Shown: piece after piece, positions 46,601-58,935 of the stretch | Numbering within the stretch: the first letter of the stretch is position 1 | Layout of the letters: each line of letters starts with the position of its first letter | Assembly: GCA_037447655.1 (NCBI GenBank) | Contig: JBBHKE010001469.1 | Coordinates: 390,880 to 454,879 of the forward strand | Direction: 5' to 3' | Origin: Zygnema cylindricum | Lineage: Eukaryota > Streptophyta > Zygnematophyceae > Zygnematales > Zygnemataceae | Length of the DNA stretch: 64,000 nucleotides | Notes under the pieces: generated by a model | The model's input: the letters and a program-made list of their open reading frames with translations, nothing else | What the model was told of the DNA's origin: nothing | The model's database searches: none | Translations under genes and position numbers: made by a program

Positions 46601-47749
46601 CTTTTCAGTTTTGGCAGATTCGAAGGATTCTGCGCACGCGCAAAAGCAACGACAGGAATGGTCCTTAGGGATATTGTGACCAGCCGTACACATGTAAGTA
46701 TATACAAAAATGTGCCACGTGTGTATTTTGATGAAATCAATACTTCAGTTTTCGTACTTTATGGATCCTCATTATAGCGGCATAATATTGCCAGGATCTC
46801 TATACGGTATTTGTCATCTATAAATGTCACGTGCTGTCGCACGTGTTGTCGCTCATTATACATTTAATCATTTACGTGACAGACAAAAAGAGAGCATAAA
46901 GGTTACACGTGGAAAAAAGAATCGAATGGGTGAAGTCGTGAATGAAACCAGAAATCGACAAACGTTCCCAATTTGAATCAACCAATCGTGTGCTTTGCTT
47001 CAAAGCTACGCTTAGTAACTCTCTAAAACTTTAAGGTATTCTTTAACGTCAACGATATTACAGTTGTGACCATGACAACGATCCAACGGACGATAGCTAT
47101 TTCGGTTTGCTAAAAATTTGACGATTGGTGAACTTGCTGAAAAAAAAAAATCGTCGCACGAGTCCATCGCACGGCAGCCTCTCTACTCGTTAGTGTCGCC
47201 CAAGTGGTACATCATCGGTGTGGGACCACTTTTGCCTTTGCAAAATGTACGGATACCTTTTGACGTGGCATTCGGCCTACGAGCTCGACACTATATGCAA
47301 TTACCGTACAGTACTGTACTGTAACACCTTCAAAAGTGTACAGGGTCAAATCTACCTTTAATGTTGAATGAGATCCATATGTTGCGAAATTGGGGTGGCG
47401 TGGGACCACTTTTCCCCTTCGGTCGATGACGCTGGTCAAGATGGCGTATGACGTGGCATCTGGCCTGTGACGCTGAAAATTGATAGAACTTGTACATCAA
47501 AAAAAGCTACAAGGTATCTCCACCGATTTCGCTGGATGTCTCAGCAATGTACCGATTATGGGAACGTGAGCCTGGCCGTTCACACGTGCCCTTTAGGTTC
47601 GTACAACTCCTGAGTCTAGTTGTACTTCTATAATTTGCGGCATGAAAAAATGTCTTTTACGCTAATCGTCCATTTTAAATGCCACATATGCCTGTTCAGC
47701 CGCTATTGGGTGCGTACATATGTTGACTAAACTGACGACAAAAGCTCTA

Positions 47750-47967
47750 CACCGCGAATCGCTATTAGCGTTAATCACGCTAATTCGGCGCCCTTAAATT
47801 TTGAGAAAAAAACTTAAATAGAGTGATTAATTCTATTTAGAAAAACCCTAAAAACTAAATTAGAGTGGCTGATTTCCTTGAAAATCCCCAAATTCCCAAT
47901 TAGCGTTAATCACACTAATTGTTCTTTAACACTAAATATTTGTGAACGCTACTAGCGATTCGCGGTG
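47750..47967. mobile_element. TA-flanked MITE, 218-bp form
   Basis: Begins CACCGCGAATCGCTATTAGC and ends GCTACTAGCGATTCGCGGTG?-type inverse (ACTAGCGATTCGCGGTG), with TA outside both ends (47748-47749, 47968-47969). Lies only in copy A of the segmental duplication. Confidence 0.87.
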
Positions 47968-50207
47968 TACATAACCCTTTATTGCTTCGATCGGTAGGCA
48001 ATAGTGCTCTGTATTGGTGGCCTCGGTTCAATATCCGATGTGTACCATTTTTGACCTACAAATACTTGAATATCGATTTCGTACTCTACAATACAGTACT
48101 GTACAGCAGAGGTCGCAAACGATTAACCGAAATCGACCGTTACCCGGCCGCCCGTGACGGATCCGGAACGGATTCGGTTGCCAAATTTGGGGGGCCGGGC
48201 AGATTCGGGCGGGTGATTCACAAAAAAAATAAAAAATATTGGTCACGGTCGGGTAAGCAAAAAACGAAAAAATTGAGGGTTTTGTACCTTTCCATACAAT
48301 CCAAGATTCTTGTACTTTGTACTTTTGGTGTAGTGGAAGTACGTGACATCATGATTAGAGTCAGAAAATATGGCACGGTACTAAGGGTGCGTCTCCATGT
48401 GCCAAAGTAAGAGTTTTTTTTCTGTCGTTTTATTGTAAAACTTAGAGCTATGCCGCGTAAGTTTCAATTGTACAAAAAATTGAAAAAAAAAAGAAGTATA
48501 TTTTGCGTCATCAACGTTTTTAGGATGTACAACATGTTGTCGTCTTATGTTCTTTGACCCATAACCACGCCAAAAAACGTCACCTTCAAACTTTTCTTTA
48601 AAACACAGAGACGATGTGTTTTAAAACAAAGTATTTTTGATAAACAAATAGGAACACGTATTCGCACGTGTAAAAAAGTTTAAAAAATTTTCAATCAAAT
48701 TCAAGCGACGGCGAAAGGTACACTAATTGTTATGTTTTGTCCGTTTTCCCCCATCAAAGTATACAACTTGTTTTATTTTGTCGCGTTTCGTTCAGTACGA
48801 TTTTTTCCATTCTAGGGGTCTAAAAATTACGATGCCATTTGACGAAAACGTGAGAAATCTGTGAAGGCGCCCTAGCAAGTGGCACACGTCGGCTCTCTCA
48901 CGTAGCCATTGCTAACAATAATATAATATAATTATTATAGGGAGAATATTGTTATATTCAGAGAATATTCTCGGAATGTATAAGTATTCTCTCCTTCAAA
49001 CTTCGTCACTCTTTCAAACTTCACTATTCCTCGTCTTTACATTGCCGCTTGTTTCTTTGTTTTATAGGTCCTCCTTTTTTTATATTTTTTTGTATGTTCT
49101 GGTTAGTAAAAAAAAAAATTAATATTTTGATGTTTAACATTTTTCCTATTCATTTATCTTATTTGTTTTATCTTTATGGTATTTTTTTCCCCATCTATTT
49201 TTTATCCCTATTTATTCCCGTAACTATTCAAAACCTATTACTTAACTTTTAAATTTATGGAAGGAGAGCCAATTTTGAACAAATGTTTGGTCAAATTACG
49301 ATCAAATTACGGTCAAATATGGTCAAAATGAGGCAGCGGAAACGACATTCTTTCTGCCATGGTCAGCAGCCATGGACAAAAGGGTTGAAAAGGTGAATGT
49401 CTACAAATGTCACATAAAATTATGCGATGTCACTACCACTTTTGAACAATCCGGTTCGGCAAGACAGATTGTTGTCGTTGACAGCCGTCACGGGCACTGT
49501 CGACGTACACAATCGTCTCACCCTTAAGTAACGTTTTTTTGTGTTACACATAGGGACACTTGAAATCCGGGTTCGCCGGATCTACGCAAAAAAACAAAGT
49601 TATTTCGCTACTTTCCAAGTACACGGAGACGCACGCTAACAGTATTCATTTCGCAAATATAATTGAAAGTTAAGGGCTGCAAATCGTACTCTATTGTAAA
49701 GTGTTAACTACGCACTTTATACGGTATTTCCAAAAATATGTCAAATTAATATGTCAATATCACGCGACAGATCGTAATTATTGGCTTACCCGTACGTCGT
49801 ACATTATTGCAAAGTGCTAATTATGGATTTTGTACAGTGTTTCCACAAATATATCAAATTATTTTGTAAATTTCGCGCGACATGTAGTAATTATCGGTTA
49901 ATAAATCAATAGAAATCAAATTACTATGTCAATTTTCCCACGAGAAATCTTAATTATTGGCTTACACACATGTTTCAAACAACAAATTGATAAATTGAAA
50001 TGTTATTTAAGTTACATAAACTCGACCACGATTTAAACAAAACCTAGTCATACACCAAATTGGAGAAAATTATCTCTCCATAACCACTGTAAGCTAAAAA
50101 AAACATCTTACAACGAGGGTAAAAAACAATGCCCCGCCGATTCTCGAAACTTGCTAAAATTGAAAGAACTTTTGATGAATTTTGCACTACCGAAGTGAGG
50201 CCTTCAC

Positions 50208-50751
50208 GAGTATCATATTGTCGCGGCTCTTTTAGATCCTCGACAAAAACAAAGGCTTGAAATAATTGGGGTTTCGAAAACCGAAATTGAAAGCTTGAGG
50301 GTCAAACTTCGAGAACTCTTAAACAACCTCGGTGATGACGTTGATTTCGGTAGTCCTCAATGTATAATAAAAAAACGAAAAACATCGCAAAGTGTGGACG
50401 GTTTCTATTTTTTTTTTGGTGAGAGCGATGACGAAAATGAGGTTGATATTACCATCGAAAAAAAAAACACTCGTTAATGACTAAGTGAAACGTTATTTTG
50501 TTTTAAAATTAACCAGCGACGAAAGGTTAAACTTTAACGTACTTGAATAGTGGAAGAAGAAATCAAGTGTACGTGCCAAAGATGGAGGATTTCATATTAT
50601 AGCTTTTGTCGCTAGATTCATTCTAGCTATTCCGGCTTCTAGCTCCATGTCCGAATGCAATTTTTCGGATGCCGGGAACATGATCACAGAGAAGAGGAGC
50701 TCACTAGCGGCTTCAAGTGTTAGTGGTATTTTGTGTGTTAGATCCAACTGA
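50208..50751 (+). pseudogene. hAT transposase relic (C-terminal part)
   Basis: The frame at 50211 reads YHIVAALLDPRQKQRLEIIG, the hAT hallmark around LLDPR. It stays open to 50477. After a frame break, 50580-50751 reads RFILAIPASSSMSECNFSDA, then GNMITEKRSSLAASSVSG, the hAT C-terminal dimerisation motif. A TAG sits just before, where the family usually has a Trp. No N-terminal BED zinc finger or catalytic Asp region was found. The gene is broken by at least one frameshift and one stop codon, so this copy cannot move itself. Confidence 0.85.
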
Positions 50752-51413
50752 AATCTTTTAAACACATAGTTTTTTGTTTATTGTTATTTGTTAGTATTAG
50801 TTATGTTGTTTTTTTTTTCTTTGAAATTTTTGTTGTATTTCACAGTTTTCATAGTTTTTTTTTTTATTGTTGGAGTGCTTATTTTTAAAAACGTAGTATG
50901 CATACAAAATTTAGATTTACAGATTTTGTGTAGTTTTTAAGTTTGAGGTTGAGAATCTATATAATAAAGTAAACAACACGACGAGTATTTCCTTGATGTG
51001 ATTTGTTTAGTTTTATATTTGAAATTACAAAATAATTTTTGTTTTTTTTGCCTATCACAATGTGTTTTTTGCTAATTGATTTTCCATGTGAAAAAAATAA
51101 GATTTTTATGTTAAACATACACAATAAAAACTTTACCTTTTTTGCACAATGCATAACATAGTATCGTCGTCGAAAGAAAAACCGTCCAAAAAATAAAGCA
51201 AAAAATTTAGATTTGCGGGATAATAAACATTAATATAAGAGTTTAAACATTAATCTAAGAGTTACACGCAAAATTAATAAATAATCTCTTGAGGGAGGTG
51301 ACTGTCGAGGTAAAAAAATATTCGTCAAGAGAGATTACAAAAAGACAAAACAATAAAAAGAAGAGGTACACGAACTGTTTTTTTGCAAAGAGAGATGTAC
51401 TACTACAACGTTC

Positions 51414-51590
51414 ACTGTTATTAGTGTTAATCAGTCGCTACTATTTATAGCCAAAAATCACAAAATAAAGATAACAACGTTATTCAAAGACGTAGACTAC
51501 AACCTATCACGTCTCCTTACATTAAATAGTATTATTAATCATAATTTTTCATTAACACTAATAAATGAACGCTAATAATAATGAGAGTTG
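51414..51590. mobile_element. Diverged TA-flanked MITE nested in the hAT transposon
   Basis: Starts CAACGTTCACTGTTATTAG, ends CTAATAATAATGAGAGTTG, with TA on each side. The core GTAGACTACAACCTATCACG corresponds to the family core GTGGACCATAATCTGCCACG. Termini are diverged from the CACCGCG form. Confidence 0.65.
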
Positions 51591-51893
51591 TAATTTTGTA
51601 CTTATTCGTGTACGGACGGATACGTGTAGTTGCGAGAAATCGAGTTTCGCTTACCTTTTTTTTTTCGTAAACGCGATTCGGATAACGGTTAACAATTTTG
51701 GAGCGTGACATAACCCGGTCGGGCGTCAAGTACTCAGATTTTGCAAAAAAAAAAATTGTCGGTTTCGGTTACCTAAAATTTTGACTTTTGAGACCTCTGT
51801 TGTACAGTATATATCCGTTTTTGTATTCCGTGATGAAACATTCTACATTCCTACTCCAACCTAGAAAACGCTTTCAACCGCCACCCCCCACAC

Positions 51894-52358
51894 CAGAGGT
51901 CGCAAACGGTCAACCGAAACCGTGACCAACCGTCAAGCGACCCCCCGCGTCGGATCCGGAACGGATTCGGTTGCCAAATTTGGTGGGCCGGGCGGATTCC
52001 GGAGGTTGATTCATAGAAAAAAAAGAAAAAAAGGGTTACGGTCGGGTAAGCAAAAAACGGAAAACAATGAAAATTTTGTACTGTCCGTACAATCCAACAT
52101 TATTGTACTTTGTACTCTTGGTATGGTTGAAGGTATACGGGAGATGTACCACTAATTTTGTACTTATTCGGATACGGGCTGGTACGGGTAGGCGCGAGAA
52201 ATCGAGTTTTCGTTAACTTTTATTTTTGTAAACGCGTTTCGGTTAACGGTTAACAATTTTGAAGCGTGACATAACCGGGTCGGGCGTCGGGTACTCAGAT
52301 TTTGAAAAAAAAAACGGTCGGTTTCGGTTATCTAAAATTTTGACTTTTGTGACCTCTG
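51894..52358. mobile_element. hAT MITE, 465 bp, perfect 8-bp target duplication
   Basis: Starts CAGAGGTCGCAAACGGTC, ends GACTTTTGTGACCTCTG, with CCCCACAC directly before (51886-51893) and after (52359-52366). The outer parts match the 3.7-kb element; the interior has been deleted. It sits only 87 bp from that element. Confidence 0.93.
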
Positions 52359-52366
52359 CCCCACAC

Positions 52367-52530
52367 TACCCGGCATATATCGGTTATTGGTTATTATCGG
52401 TTATCGGTTACCGATATATCGGGTTTATCAGCGATTATTACTGATAATGATAAATCATGTTATATCGGCTTCTTAACAAATACCGTTAATAGATACATCG
52501 GTCATGTGACGATTCTGTTTTAGTTCCACT
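52367..52530. repeat. ATATCGG/GGTTAT repeat at the border of minisatellite array 2
   Basis: Overlapping TATCGGTTAT and CCGATATATCGGG units. A matching stretch precedes array 3 at 61980-62155, which shows that the segmental duplication extends across this border. Confidence 0.7.
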
Positions 52531-52534
52531 TTGT

Positions 52535-53290
52535 GTTCCAGCTTCCGCGTCGTATTATTACCACGCGTGACGTTGTCTTTAATGAAACACCACTAATCCG
52601 CAAACTAATTTCTGAATTTCCTCTCACTCCATTGAATTTTGATTTTCCCTCGGAGTTACTAACCCCTAATTTTGATATATCTAATGCATTTAACCCTAAT
52701 GTTACGATTCATTGAAAGAATCGTACGCACGCAGAATCGGTTTGATTTCGCGAAAGGAAAACTGTACTTTCTAGAATGAATCGAAAGTACTTTGACGTAC
52801 GATTTCGTGAAAGTACTATGTATGTTTCGCGAAATGTATTTGTCGTTTCGTTTCGCGTCTAGAATTTTCGTACGTCTAGTTTAGTACGATAGTACTTCTA
52901 GATTTGTCTAGTACTCGTTTTCGTTTGTCGTTTTGCTATAATTGAGTCCTTAGTGAAATTTAGAGTGTTCTAGCTTAATCTGCGGACAGGTGGCAGATTT
53001 CTAGAGGCTTCTTGGCGGCGCACGCTCACACGTGTCACGCCATGGCTGGTATTGTATTTAAGGGACACCATGACTGTGTGTTAATCAATCAATGAGAAAT
53101 TGGAGGATTATATGGAGAAATAGAAGAGATAGAGAAGAAATTGTAATTTCAGTTTTTTTTGTTAATGTGAGAATTTTATGAAATGTCTCTTCAATGTTGA
53201 TTTAAATGTTTTATATTCTGAATGCTTTTGTTGCTATAAGTGTTTGTTAGTGAGCTCAGAGTTTATTATCGATCCTTTCATTCATTTCAT
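52535..53290 (+). mobile_element. Ty1/copia remnant inserted in the minisatellite
   Basis: 52539-52715 reads LPRRIITTRDVVFNETPLIR, the conserved segment after the copia integrase (x-TRDVVFDE-type), followed by KLISEFPLTPLNFDF and a stop at 52713. From about 52698 (TGTTACGATTC) to about 53150 the sequence has the look of a long terminal repeat: a TATTTAAGGG box near 53055 and a downstream leader-like stretch. No reverse transcriptase or RNase H frame remains. In copy B the minisatellite continues without this insert. Confidence 0.65.
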
Positions 53291-53299
53291 TTTTACTTT

Positions 53300-55490
53300 C
53301 TGCGTCAGTTTCTGTTTCAGTTTCAATTGCAGTTTCCGTTCCAGTTGAGGTCTCAGTTTCACTTTTTGTTTAGCTCCAGTTTCGGTTTCAGCTTCAGTTG
53401 TAGTTTCAGATTCAGTTGATTTTTTCAGTTTCAGTTTTTATTTCATTTTCAGTTTTCGATTCCAGTTTCTCTTGCAGTTAAAGTTTTGTTTCAGTTTTTG
53501 TTCTGTTCCAGTTCCAAAATTTCTTTCAATTTAGTTTAAGATTCGGTTTCAGTTTTCGTGCCAGTTTCAGTTTCTGTTCCCATTTCAGTTACTTTTTAGT
53601 CCCATCTTCTGTTTCAATTTCAGAAAGTTTCAATTTCTGGTGTTGTTTCAGTTTCTCATTCAGTTCAAGTTTTTGTTCTTTTAACAGGTTTTTGTTTCGG
53701 CATTCGTGTCAGTTTCTGTTTAAGTTCCAGTTTCTAGTTCAGATCCAGTTTTTGCTTCTTCCAGCAGTTTCAGTTTCCGTTTTCCAGTTACAGTCTCACT
53801 TTCATTTTCTGTTCCAGTTTCAGTTTTTGTTCTAGTTTCAATTTTTGTCCCGGCTTCTGTTGCAGTTTTTGTTTCAGTTGTGTTTAAGTTATTGTCTTAG
53901 TTTCAGTTCCGGTTTCTGTTATTGTTTCAGTTTCCGTTTTCGTTCTGTTTTAGTACCAGTTTCAGTTTCTGGTTCGTTTTCTTTTGCAGTTGCAGTTGCA
54001 GTTCCAGTGTTTGTTTTAGTTTCAGTTTTTATTCCAGTTTTAGTTTCTGTTTCAGTTTGTGTTGTAGTTGCAGTTTCAGTTTCAATATTTGTTTCAGTTT
54101 CACTTACTGTTTCAGTTCGAGTTTTTGTTACAGTTTTTCGGGTTTAATTTCAAATTCTGGTTCTGCTTCAGTTTTTGTTTCGATTTTTGTTTTAGTTTAA
54201 GTTTCTGGCTTCAGTTTCAATTTCCTTTTCCATTCCAGTTTTTGTTTTTGTTCCAGTTTTTGTTTTACTTCAGTTTTTTGTTTTCATTTCAGGTTTGCAT
54301 TCAGTTTCTGTTACTGTTTCAGTTTCAGTTCACTATTTGTTTCAGATTTTGTTTTGGTTTCTGTTTCAGTTTTTTGGTTTTTCTTCAGGTGCAGTTTCAG
54401 TTTCTGTTGTTATTCCAGTTTCTGTTTTTTTTTCCTGTTCCAATTCCTGTTGCAGTTCCTATCTCAGTTCCAGTTTTTGTTTCAAATTCAGAGTCAGTTG
54501 CAGTTTCTGTTCCTGTTTTTGGTGCGGTTTCAATTTGGCTTTATGTTTCAGTTTTTTTTTCCAGTTTTAATTACAGTAAATTCGCCATTTTCTGGTCCAG
54601 TTTTAGATCCTGTTGCAGCGTCAGAGTCAGTTGCGATTTCTGTTCCAGCTTTTGTTTCTGTTCCAGCATCACTTTTTGTTCAATTCAGTCCATCTATTAG
54701 TTTTAGTTCCTGTTCAGTCTTAGTTGCTGTTTCTATTGATTTCTGTTGCTGTTGCAGTTTTGTTTTTGTCGCAATTTATGTTCGTGTTTTAGCCCAGTTT
54801 CAGTGTTTCAACTTCAGTCTAGTTTCTGTTTCAGCCTCATTTTTTTTGTTTTAGCTCCAGTTCCTGTAACCGTTTAAGTTTTTTCTGCTGTCTCAGTTTC
54901 TGTTCCAGTATCTGTTTTTTCCAGTTCCATTTTTGTCTGAGCTGCTGTTTCTGTTTCAGTATTTTTCCCAGTTTTTCTTAAGCTTCAGCTTTTGCGTCAG
55001 TTTCAGTTTTCCAGTTTCAGGTTCTTTTCCAGCTACAGTATTTGTTTCAATTTCAGTTCACCAGTTCCAGTTCCTGTCACAGTTCTCATTTCAATTCTGC
55101 TTCACCCGCAGTTCCAGTTTTAGTCTTTGTTATCGTTCCAGTTTCAATATATGTTTCCAGTTTTTGTTCCAGTTGCAGTTCCTGTCCAGTTTTTATTTCC
55201 TGTTTATTTGCAGTTTTAGTTTCTGTTTCTGTTTTGTTTCATTTCGGTTCCAACTGTAGTTCGTGTCGCAGTTCCAGTTACGCTGCAGTTTCACTTATCT
55301 TCCAGTTCCTGTTTTGTTCCGGTTTCAGTTCTCATTTAATTTGCAGTTAATGTTGCAGTTGCAGTTTTCGTTGAAGTTGCGTCAGTTCCAGTTCCAGTTA
55401 CGCTGCAGTTTCTTTCGCAGTTCGGTTTTTGTTTTGTTTCCAGTTCCTGGTTCACTCTATGTTTTTGTTCCCGTGTCGGCGGCAGTCTCG
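53300..55490 (+). repeat. Hexamer minisatellite array 2
   Basis: About 2.2 kb of CAGTTT, CAGTTC, CAGTTG, CTGTTT, TTGTTT words, as in array 1. The sequence GTTTTAGTTCCACTTTGTG near 52517-52535 appears to be its true left edge, cut off by the copia insert. Long plus-strand frames (Phe-Gln, Val-Ser repeats) are by-products. Confidence 0.92.
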
Positions 55491-56270
55491 CAGACACATT
55501 TCAATCGCGAAGACCTAGACGACGAGAATGTCCTTTTCTGAAATCCGTACTGAGAAGTACAGTTTCAGAACTAAATCACATCCGTACAAAAAAGTACAGT
55601 TTCACAACTCAATCTGCATCCGTCAGCGCTTCAACCTCTCAAATGTCAATTGCGCGTCAATGGGGAAACGAAGAAACGCGGAAATGAAACGCGTTTAAAC
55701 CACAACCAAAAACACATTAAGCGCTAAAACGCACTAAATGAAGGATTTGGATGCCCAATAGAGCACCCCACTCTCCCCTCCCTCCTCCTCCCTGCTCCCT
55801 CCCTCCCCTCCCCTTCCCTCTGTCACTCTTTCTCCCTCTCTCTCTTTCCCTCTACATTATTGTTTAGAATCCTCGTACTCGTACATTGTTTCCCTTTTAA
55901 TTGAATTAAACTATTTCCCTCTTCTCCCTCCCCTCTCTCCTGATATAGATGATTTAAAACATAAACGCGTAAAAGGGGTTTCGGATTTGTTTTGCGTACA
56001 GCTTAATATGGCACTCAAAAAACCCACTCCCTCTCTCTTACTCTCCCCTCTCAATGCATTAAAGAACTAATAATCTCCTCATCTTTTTTTAAAACAAAAA
56101 TATAACTTCTTAACAACATTAATGCTAACAGTAAAATTTAGAGAAACAACAACAAAAAAGGAAAATAAACAACATTCAACAAAAAACAAAAGTAAACAAT
56201 GACAATTTTTTTTCTCCTTTAAAATCTAAAAGTTAACGAGAACGAGAATCCGAAAGAAAAAAAAGCGAAA
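55491..56270. other. Spacer between duplication copies A and B
   Basis: Contains two related short blocks near 55541-55620 (ATCCGTAC..GTACAGTTTC, twice) and pyrimidine tracts at 55770-55850 and 55918-55940. No gene recognised. Confidence 0.55.
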
Positions 56271-56668
56271 AATCAAAACCTGACTAAAGGGAAGCAAATG
56301 TTAGAGGTTCAGTTTTGTAAATATTTTTGGAATTAAATTTTTGTGTTTTAAACATTACAAACTCAAAACAACAAAAAAAAAATGTCATAAATAATACCAA
56401 ATTTTGGGCTTTAAAAAAGTAAAATAAACATGATGTTAGTGAAACTCGATAACCAACAAGAAGAAAATAAAAGCCAATGTTAAAAGTAAGAACTTCGATC
56501 GATAAAATTTTGTGGAATAAAATCTTTTAATGGAAGGTTTAGACAAAAAAATAAGTTTCCAAACTTGGTTGAGTGCTAAAAATAAGAAAATTTACTCAAA
56601 GAATAATTATTGGAGTAAAAACCCTATAATTTTAGGGATGGCAGCTACAAAAATAATAAAACATTAGC

Positions 56669-56669
<1 letters not shown>

Positions 56670-56724
<55 letters not shown>
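56670..56724 (+). repeat. (ATA)n microsatellite
   Basis: About 18 perfect ATA/TAA units. The matching place in copy A (about 39640-39665) has only scattered ATA units, so it expanded after the duplication. Confidence 0.95.
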
Positions 56725-56728
<4 letters not shown>

Positions 56729-58935
56729 AATAAAATATTAACTGTAAAAATAGTAAGCTATATCAAACTATGGAAATAGGATATCAATTACTTCTTTAAA
56801 AATGTAACATGTATAACAGCAATAATAACTCCCAGTAATTTGAGATTCAAGTTTATAATAATATCTAATATAGCTGCTGGAATTGTTTAAGAACAAATCA
56901 AAAGATCTGGAAGGAAAATCAATCCTTTTTTGGTTTTTCTTTGTCGAAAAATATACACAATGATGCAATTAAAATATTTTAGCATTTTTTTGGTATTAAG
57001 CATTCAATATTATATCCATTTTTATTCAATTACACAAATTTCTATCACATTCAAGGAATTTCACAAAAAAAATAAAAAATAAACAAAAAGGCGTCACAGA
57101 GATCGACATCCAGCAAAAATTTCGGAAAAAATGATGAAAAAAGTTCATTGAGGAGAAGAATTGCATTCTATTACTAACACAGAATATAACCGAAAAAAAA
57201 CAAAAAAAACATTTACCAGGTGTTTTCTAGTCGGTCTGAAGTCAAATTCGTCAGAATTTATCCATTTCAAATTATTCCACTTTGGAAGAAAAAAATGGGA
57301 AAAAAGTAAACACAAAATCACGAAACTAATAGTACTTTGCACTCGAATTGTAGTTTATTCAAACTAACTTTGAACATAAATTCAATAAAAAAAAACTTTC
57401 CCAATTTGCAAATTTCGAGTTCATTTTGGAAAATCATTTCCCCTACAAATTAATAGTATCGCCCTCTCATAGCTCTTTGTACATCTCTCGTCTCTCTCGC
57501 TTCTTTCACTTTTCTTCTCTCTTCTTTTTCCCCCATTTTTTTTTTCCGGATCCGCGCTTTTTTCCAGACTTCGCTTCTTTGTTTTTTCCTTCGTTTGCAT
57601 TGGAGTTTTCTTTAGTTTCTTCCGTTTTTCTTCTGGTTTTTTTCGGTTTTTCTTCGCTGTTTCTCCATTTTCCTACGTTTCTTTTCACTTTTTCTTTGTT
57701 TTTTGTTTTGTTTTCTGATTCTCCAAATAGGCAACCTGTCGGACAATTGTAGTTTAGTCATTCAAAAACTGCCTTAAGTACAAAATCATAAAAGCTAAAA
57801 AGTAAACAATATATGGACAAAAAAAATCGAGCTTCAAGAAAGTACAATAGAGGATTATTACAAACTGAAGAATACTTAAAAAACAACAAATTCAAATTTT
57901 CACAAAAAATGACAGAATGACAAAATGAGAATTTGTGGAAAGTAAAGAAAACACCAACAACAACAACAAAGAAAAAGCACCCAAAGATGAATAATCCATA
58001 CCTTGTAGTAAAGGAAGAGTGGGAGAGGAGGAGAGGGAGAGTGCGAGATCGACAAAACTGGAGACCAAGAGAGGGAGAGGGAGAGGAAGGGAAAGGAAGA
58101 GAGGGGAATCGACCTGAAATAGATGGTAGAGTTCAAGTAAGAAATAAGTCACATAATGGGAGAGGAGGACAGGGAGAGTGAGATCAACAGAAAACAGGTG
58201 ACCAAAAGAGGGAGAGGAGAGGGAGAAGGAGAGGGAAAGGAAAAGAGAAAACCGATCTGAATTAGATAGCAAAGTAAAAAAATAAGTCACACCACAATTT
58301 GTATTCAAAATTTTTCTATGTCGAACGAAATCGGACGTCACCAACACAAAAAAACTCGTACAAAGTAGTCAAAAGCAACACCAATAATCGTCGCAAAAAC
58401 AAGTTCAAAGGAAAAAAGTCAACAGTGGAGAGGAATTTGCAAAAAGTAACCATCTGTCAACAAAATAACGGTCAGTTTTCAAAAAGTGGTCAGTTTTCAC
58501 ATCGATTTTCAACATTTTTACAAAGACAAAAAACAAGAAAAAGATTTCCAATGGAACTATCGACAAATCCACACTTTTCACATTAGACTCCTCCAGATTC
58601 TAACCTCCTTAAAAGGAAAGATCCTTCCCCTCCCCATTACTCTCTGACTTCTATACAACACCTTCCATCTTCCTCCACTTTTCCAAAACCACCAAAAAAA
58701 AAAAAAAAAAAACTAAACAAAAACTCTCATTCGAGTCATTTTTTTCTCTTCTCGGATCAAATCAACTCCAAAAATCTAAAATCATCGCATAATCTTCTTT
58801 TCCCTTCACATTTTTTCTACTTCCGAAAATCCCAATTCACATAATGTAACTCCGTCATCCACATCTTCTCCAAACTCCTAAACTCCTAAAACACATCATT
58901 TTACCACCTTTGGTTCCGAGGCCTTTTATAGTTAC

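Larger units (their letters stand above)
39191..47575. repeat. Segmental duplication, copy A (first part)
   Basis: Collinear and same-orientation similarity to 56270-61900. Landmarks in order: GGAAGCAAATGTTA(A/G)AGGTT (39227 and 56292), TTGAGT(A/G)C near 39520 and 56570, GGAATT(A/G)TTTA(G/A)GAACAAAT (39785 and 56880), TCCATACCTTGTA (41066 and 57995), the coiled-coil exons, the shared promoter block, and CAACCAATCGTGTG(C/A)TTTGCTTC-like sequence (46980 and 61460). Copy A is about 2.8 kb longer over this part, largely because 40500-42060 is itself duplicated as 42100-43600. Confidence 0.88.
48107..51799. mobile_element. hAT transposon, 3.7 kb, with decayed transposase
   Basis: Starts CAGAGGTCGCAAACGATTAA and ends GACTTTTGAGACCTCTG. 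CTGTACAG precedes it (48099-48106) and TTGTACAG follows (51800-51807), an 8-bp target duplication with one change. Inside is a hAT transposase relic (50208-50751). Its ends match the shorter elements at 23183 and 51894, so it is the likely source family of both. It is absent from copy B of the segmental duplication. Confidence 0.9.

Noticed and set aside
46450-46668. Open frames in the coiled-coil promoter block, conserved in copy B
   Set aside because: Conservation extends equally through non-coding flanks, and frames differ by stops between the two copies; gene conversion explains it.
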